NCBI RefSeq assembly: GCF_000425125.1
Contig: NZ_KE384306.1
Location: 1,024,356-1,088,355 of the forward strand
Source: Paenibacillus taiwanensis DSM 18679
Lineage (GTDB): Bacteria > Bacillota > Bacilli > Paenibacillales > Paenibacillaceae
Length of the DNA: 64,000 bases
Reading direction: 5' to 3'
Shown here one piece after another: positions 60,721-64,000 of the stretch (its first letter is position 1; each line of letters begins with the position of its first letter). The position numbers and the translations under genes are program-made. Under the pieces are notes generated by a model. That model made no database searches, was not told the origin of the DNA, and worked only from the letters and a program-made list of their open reading frames with translations.

Positions 60721-61914
60721 ATGATGAATTGTAACGCAAGTGACTTGAAAAAAAGAACGACGATGATGCTGGTGACGGCAGTAACAGCAAGCTTCCTATT
60801 TTTTTCGGTACAAGGAGCCGTAAATGCGCAACATGAGCAAGCGACGCAACAGCAATCGGAAAACGAGCAAGCTCCAGTTGATTTACGAGTTCATGTGAAG
60901 CAAGTATTGGATCAAGCAGCTGCACATCCGCTTACACCTGGTATTTTTGCGGTAGGTATGAACGATGGCGTGTCATGGTCTTATGCTTCAGGTCAAGCAA
61001 GTATACATGATACGTATCCAATCAAGTCAAACTACAATTTTCGAATTGGGAGTGTGACCAAAACATTTACAGCAACAGTTCTTTTGCAATTGGTGGATGA
61101 GAAAAAGCTCAGTCTGGAAGATACGGTAGAAAAATGGCTTCCTGGTGTGGTAAAAGGAAACGGATACGATGGCGATAAGATTACGATTCGTAATCTGTTG
61201 CAAATGACAAGCGGGATCGCAAACTATACAACAAAGGAGTTTATTACAGAGTTTGAGAAAACACCGTTTCGCAGTTATACCGCAGATGAGCTAATTAAAG
61301 CGGGACTTTCGATAAAACCTTCATTTGCACCGGGGGAATTAGGGAAATGGGAGTATTCGAATACGAACACTGTACTTGTTGGTGAAATTATTCGTAAGGT
61401 AACAGGTGAAACATATGCTCAACAAGTGAAGAAGCGTATTTTTGATCCGCTCGCTTTAAAGGATACCTATTCACTAGGAAACGCGTCGTATATTCCAGGA
61501 ACACACGCCAGGGGTTATTCGATTCCAATGAACAGTAAGGATAACCAGTTAGTGGATTTCACTGAAATAAATCCATCGTCGGGAAATGCAGCTGGTGATA
61601 TGATCTCCACCGGCAAAGACCTGAATACATTTTATAGCGCCTTGCTAGGCGGTAAGCTCTTAAAGCCGGAGACGTTGCAGCAGATGCTAAATGGCGTCGA
61701 GACTAGAATCGGCCTTTATGGATTAGGTATGATCGGATTCAAATTGCCAAACGGGCAGACGTTCTGGGGGCATGGCGGGGATATACATGGAAGTTCGTCT
61801 TATGCTGGAGGTCTGCTAGGTGGGGAGCATGTGTTGACCGTAAACATAAATGCATCGCATGTGGATACGTGGGAGCAGCGTTTGAATGTCATTAGGGCTG
61901 CATTTGGTCAATAA
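60721..61914 (+). CDS. Serine hydrolase, beta-lactamase/DD-carboxypeptidase class
   Basis: A 397-residue secreted protein with a signal peptide cut near residue 37 (VQGAVNA). Class C-type motifs are intact: SVTK nucleophile block (RIGSVTKTF, about residue 118), YSN in WEYSNTNT, and HGG in FWGHGGDIHG. It resembles extracellular DD-peptidase/esterase-type hydrolases that may act on peptidoglycan or D-amino-acid esters. It differs from the paralogue at 42638 in having the standard YSN motif. The 11-bp phased repeats upstream suggest control by a response regulator. Confidence 0.9.
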   Translation: MMNCNASDLKKRTTMMLVTAVTASFLFFSVQGAVNAQHEQATQQQSENEQAPVDLRVHVKQVLDQAAAHPLTPGIFAVGMNDGVSWSYASGQASIHDTYPIKSNYNFRIGSVTKTFTATVLLQLVDEKKLSLEDTVEKWLPGVVKGNGYDGDKITIRNLLQMTSGIANYTTKEFITEFEKTPFRSYTADELIKAGLSIKPSFAPGELGKWEYSNTNTVLVGEIIRKVTGETYAQQVKKRIFDPLALKDTYSLGNASYIPGTHARGYSIPMNSKDNQLVDFTEINPSSGNAAGDMISTGKDLNTFYSALLGGKLLKPETLQQMLNGVETRIGLYGLGMIGFKLPNGQTFWGHGGDIHGSSSYAGGLLGGEHVLTVNINASHVDTWEQRLNVIRAAFGQ

Positions 61915-61926
61915 TTTAAAGACAGC

Positions 61927-61976
61927 AGAAACGGTGTTCCGCCTTTGTTAAAAAGGAGTGGTGCACCGTTTCTATT
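61927..61976 (+). terminator. Terminator-like long hairpin
   Basis: A perfect 10-bp stem AGAAACGGTG / CACCGTTTCT (61927-61973) with an inner stem CCTTT / AAAGG. Followed by ATTT only, so it is a moderate terminator for the serine hydrolase gene. Confidence 0.6.
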
Positions 61977-62073
61977 TCTGTGCCAACAATCGCTTGGAAA
62001 AAAGTGTACTTATATAAGCAGCAGGAGGGGAAAATACCGTTCTATACATTTTGTGAAAGGCGAAGCGCTCTGT

Positions 62074-62125
62074 TTGACAAGACACCAAAAGGTGTCTTAT
62101 AATAAAAACGTCACCAAATGGTGTC
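62074..62125 (+). promoter_or_regulatory. ArsR-type promoter with two operators
   Basis: TTGACA (62074-62079), 18-bp spacer, TATAAT (62098-62103). The perfect dyad GACACCAAAAGGTGTC (62081-62096) fills the spacer; a second, GTCACCAAATGGTGTC (62110-62125, one mismatch), lies after the -10, 29 bp away centre to centre. Fits autorepression by the ArsR-type regulator encoded downstream. Confidence 0.85.
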
Positions 62126-62154
62126 CTATTATAACTTACAGGGAGGTGCCGTAC

Positions 62155-62205
62155 ATGAATAGCGATCCTTATGTACGCGTACACGGTTTTTGTGCCATTC
62201 ATTAA
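62155..62205 (+). CDS. 16-aa leader peptide MNSDPYVRVHGFCAIH
   Basis: A short open frame with an unusually good ribosome site: GGGAGGTG 6 nt before the ATG, in the ArsR-unit transcript. The codons TATGTACGCGTACAC include the perfect 12-bp palindrome TGTACGCGTACA (62172-62183). The stop lies 18 bp before the arsR-type gene. Its sequence gives no known function. A regulatory leader or a real micropeptide are both possible. Confidence 0.5.
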   Translation: MNSDPYVRVHGFCAIH

Positions 62206-62223
62206 ATTGATGGAGGGAGTGTG

Positions 62224-62553
62224 GTGAATGAGAGCAACCCGTTACGAGATGTGTTTGATGCGATTGCAGATCCAACTAGACGCCGCCTAATCCGATTGTT
62301 AGCGGAAGCAGAGGAACTGCCGCTGCATGAATTAACGGCACAGTTTCAGATGGGCCGTACAGCAGTATCCAAGCATTTGACCATATTAAAAGAAGCCAGA
62401 CTCGTGTTAGATCGAAAAGTCGGCAGAGAAACGCGGTTTAGACTAAACGCCGCGCCATTAAGCGAAGTTCAAGACTGGGTGGCGTTCTACAGTAAGTTCT
62501 GGAGTACGAATATGATGCACCTAAAGCATTTATTAGAGGAGGAAGAAGAATGA
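62224..62553 (+). CDS. ArsR-family repressor
   Basis: A 109-residue winged-helix regulator: DAIADPTRRRLIRLLAEAE and MGRTAVSKHLTILKEARLVL are the ArsR-type helices, followed by DRKVGRETRFRLNAAPLSEV. No Cys metal site of ArsR/SmtB type is visible, so it is the type paired with AHSA1 proteins rather than a metal sensor. GTG 62224 (6 nt after GGAGGG) is preferred; 62221 is possible. Overlaps the next gene by 4 bp. Two operator dyads lie upstream. Confidence 0.9.
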   Translation: MNESNPLRDVFDAIADPTRRRLIRLLAEAEELPLHELTAQFQMGRTAVSKHLTILKEARLVLDRKVGRETRFRLNAAPLSEVQDWVAFYSKFWSTNMMHLKHLLEEEEE

Positions 62554-62963
62554 GTTTAACGTTATCCTTAGATTTTCAGTACAAGACCACGATAGAGAAG
62601 CTTTGGTCAGCCTTGACTGATTCCAGCATGCTTGCGAAGTGGGTGCACAATATTCATTCCGGTCAGGCGATGGATAACAATTTTGAAGCCGTTGTAGGAC
62701 ATCGTTTTCAGTTTCGCACGCAACCGACTGAATGGTGGAATGGAATTATAGAAGGAGAAGTGCTGCTGGTGGAAGCACCTCACAAATTGTCCTACACGTG
62801 GGAGAGCGGTGAGAAGCATACGATTACGTGGTCACTTCAGGATTTAGGGGAGGGGACAGTTAACCTTCACCTTGAACAAACAGGAATCTCGAATGAGCAA
62901 GCACTTGCAGGGGCCAAGTATGGTTGGGGAAAATGGTGCGCTACGCTTGAACAGCTGTTTTGA
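62550..62963 (+). CDS. AHSA1/SRPBCC-type protein
   Basis: A 137-residue protein of the START/SRPBCC fold: TIEKLWSALTDSSMLAKWV, GHRFQFRTQPTEWWNGIIEG and the C-terminal helix GAKYGWGKWCATLEQLF. It pairs with the ArsR-type repressor (4-bp overlap), the common ArsR-AHSA1 module of Bacillota. These proteins may bind a hydrophobic ligand, but the ligand is unknown. Confidence 0.9.
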   Translation: MSLTLSLDFQYKTTIEKLWSALTDSSMLAKWVHNIHSGQAMDNNFEAVVGHRFQFRTQPTEWWNGIIEGEVLLVEAPHKLSYTWESGEKHTITWSLQDLGEGTVNLHLEQTGISNEQALAGAKYGWGKWCATLEQLF

Positions 62964-62991
62964 ACGTAAAGTGGATAAGGGGACTTCCTGA

Positions 62992-63582
62992 ATGACAAAT
63001 ACGATTATGAATGCTAAGGTGGATGGATTTATAAGAAAAGCGAAGCAATGGAAGGAAGAGTTTGCGAAGTTAAGAACGATTGTGCTCGATTGTGGGCTAA
63101 CAGAGGACTTTAAATGGATGCATCCTTGTTACACATTGGAGAACAAAAACATCGTTTTAATTCATGGCTTTAAAGAATACTGTGCGCTTTTGTTTCATAA
63201 GGGTGCCTTGTTACAGGACCCTGACGGTATACTGATCCAACAAACAGAAAATGTGCAGGCAGCGCGTCAAATACGGTTCACCAATGTTCAGGAAATCATC
63301 AAAATGGAGTCTATGTTAAAAGCTTATATACATGAAGCTATTGAAGTAGAACGAGCCGGTTTGGAAGTAATGAAGAGTACAGAACTTGTGCCCATTGAAG
63401 AACTGCACACTAAATTTGAGACAAATCCTGCATTCAAAGCCGCCTTTGAAGCATTAACAGCAGGTCGACAAAAAGCGTATATGCTGCATTTTTCTGGAGC
63501 AAAGCAAGCTAAAACTCGCGAGGCGAGAATTGAAAAATGGGCGCAGCATATTTTGGACGGTAAGGGTTTAAATGATAAATGA
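62992..63582 (+). CDS. YdeI/DUF1801-type protein
   Basis: A 196-residue protein. The N-terminal part is DUF1801-like (VDGFIRKAKQWKEEFAKLRT, EDFKWMHPCYTLENKNIVLI) and the C-terminal part carries the YdeI/OmdA helical motif KAAFEALTAGRQKAYMLHFS and AKTREARIEKWAQHIL. Function is unsettled in the family. It follows the ArsR-AHSA1 pair by 28 bp and is probably cotranscribed. Confidence 0.85.
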   Translation: MTNTIMNAKVDGFIRKAKQWKEEFAKLRTIVLDCGLTEDFKWMHPCYTLENKNIVLIHGFKEYCALLFHKGALLQDPDGILIQQTENVQAARQIRFTNVQEIIKMESMLKAYIHEAIEVERAGLEVMKSTELVPIEELHTKFETNPAFKAAFEALTAGRQKAYMLHFSGAKQAKTREARIEKWAQHILDGKGLNDK

Positions 63583-63589
63583 AACGAAG

Positions 63590-63627
63590 CAGCCGTATGT
63601 CCTTTATTAAGGAGCTACGGCTGTTTC
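63590..63627 (+). terminator. Rho-independent terminator
   Basis: Outer stem CAGCCGTA / TACGGCTG with inner stem TCCTT / AAGGA, then TTT. It ends the ArsR-AHSA1-YdeI unit. Confidence 0.8.
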
Positions 63628-63782
63628 TGATGTTACCTGCATTGAAGAACTGACTCCTTGTAGTATAGATAGGACTAGAAAATATGATAGGAGTTGGTTT
63701 TTAATAGAAGCTTGAACAGATGCTTGTTTCTGGCATATGATATCTTGTTATCTGATATATATCAAGAAACGGGGGATTACTA

Positions 63783-64000
63783 GTGTCTCAAGCAAATTTA
63801 CCGAACATCACACCAAGCATTACGCTGTCGCGTGAGGATGCTTTAAACTTGTTACTCGCCTCGATTGCCATTGAAGAGCTTGGTCTGGGTCATATTATTA
63901 ATGCAGAGGCAGAGAAGATTCAATATGCGGTTGGAACTTTGCCAGGATTGTCAGTTCCTGCAACGATTAGTGATCTGCTTGCTATTGATGCGAGTGTGCA
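63783..64000 (+). CDS. Collagen-like exosporium-type protein, 5' part only
   Basis: The first 72 codons of a paralogue of the gene at 2488, cut by the window end. It starts with GTG (GGGGG 7 nt upstream) as [20 protein letters not shown] and continues through the same N-terminal domain ([36 protein letters not shown]). Only a few residues differ from the other copy over this stretch. The collagen tract and C-terminal domain are outside the window. Confidence 0.85.
   Translation, partial: MSQANLPNITPSITLSREDALNLLLASIAIEELGLGHIINAEAEKIQYAVGTLPGLSVPATISDLLAIDASV

Noticed and set aside
61945-62205. 86-aa frame upstream of arsR
   Set aside because: It spans the promoter and operators; only the last 16 codons have a proper start site.

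Overview
The window looks like a chromosome segment from a spore-forming Bacillota of the Paenibacillus group. This is inferred from gene content, not measured: an SLH-anchored surface enzyme, collagen-like (GXT repeat) exosporium-type proteins, strong GGAGG ribosome sites with many TTG/GTG starts, paired sigma/anti-sigma genes, an RRNPP-type receptor with its own propeptide, and TlpA-, LCP- and OmpR-type genes. No rRNA, tRNA, CRISPR array or intact transposon was seen.

Layout. 0-9 kb: a short UvrA-like ABC protein, a collagen-like spore-surface protein (a paralogue starts at the very end of the window), a sigma/anti-sigma pair, and an OmpR-type two-component system with a lipoprotein. 9-17 kb: cell-envelope genes, namely a membrane O-acyltransferase with an SGNH tail, a free secreted SGNH copy, an LCP ligase, an SLH-anchored M14 carboxypeptidase broken by one in-frame stop, and a convergent DUF418-type membrane acyltransferase. 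Two of these units share a 54-bp promoter block. 17-19.5 kb: a probable peptide quorum-sensing unit (XRE/TPR receptor, 47-aa propeptide, then a second secreted propeptide). 19.4-21.1 kb: a decayed stretch with an HD-hydrolase relic and Tn554-like recombinase relics. 21.2-29 kb: a MerR regulator and GNAT gene divergent from an RND pump operon with a TolC-like protein, with near-identical palindromes in both promoters. 29-45 kb: mostly housekeeping or accessory genes (GntR/ABC-2 transporter, SUFU and SMI1 proteins, acetyltransferases, a second sigma/anti-sigma pair, a methyltransferase behind a possible leader peptide, AlkD-like repair protein, amino-acid permease, serine hydrolase, LytTR/DUF3021 pair). 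45-51.3 kb: nosD-L-Y-F copper-maturation genes with a YtkA/FixH-like lipoprotein and a TlpA thioredoxin, but no nosZ, followed by a NarX/NarL-type two-component system. 51.4-60.5 kb: an opine-metallophore locus (staphylopine/pseudopaline type) with two ABC ATPases, CntL, CntM, a solute-binding lipoprotein, two permeases, an EamA exporter and an extra SAM methyltransferase. 60.7-64 kb: a serine hydrolase behind phased direct repeats, an ArsR/AHSA1 unit with a leader peptide, a DUF1801/YdeI-type protein and the start of the second collagen-like gene.

The most notable systems are the opine-metallophore locus, which lacks a histidine racemase, carries Ser at the CntM keto-acid selectivity position and has an added methyltransferase; and the receptor/propeptide quorum-sensing unit. 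All functional calls rest on sequence reading and remembered family features; no database search was run.
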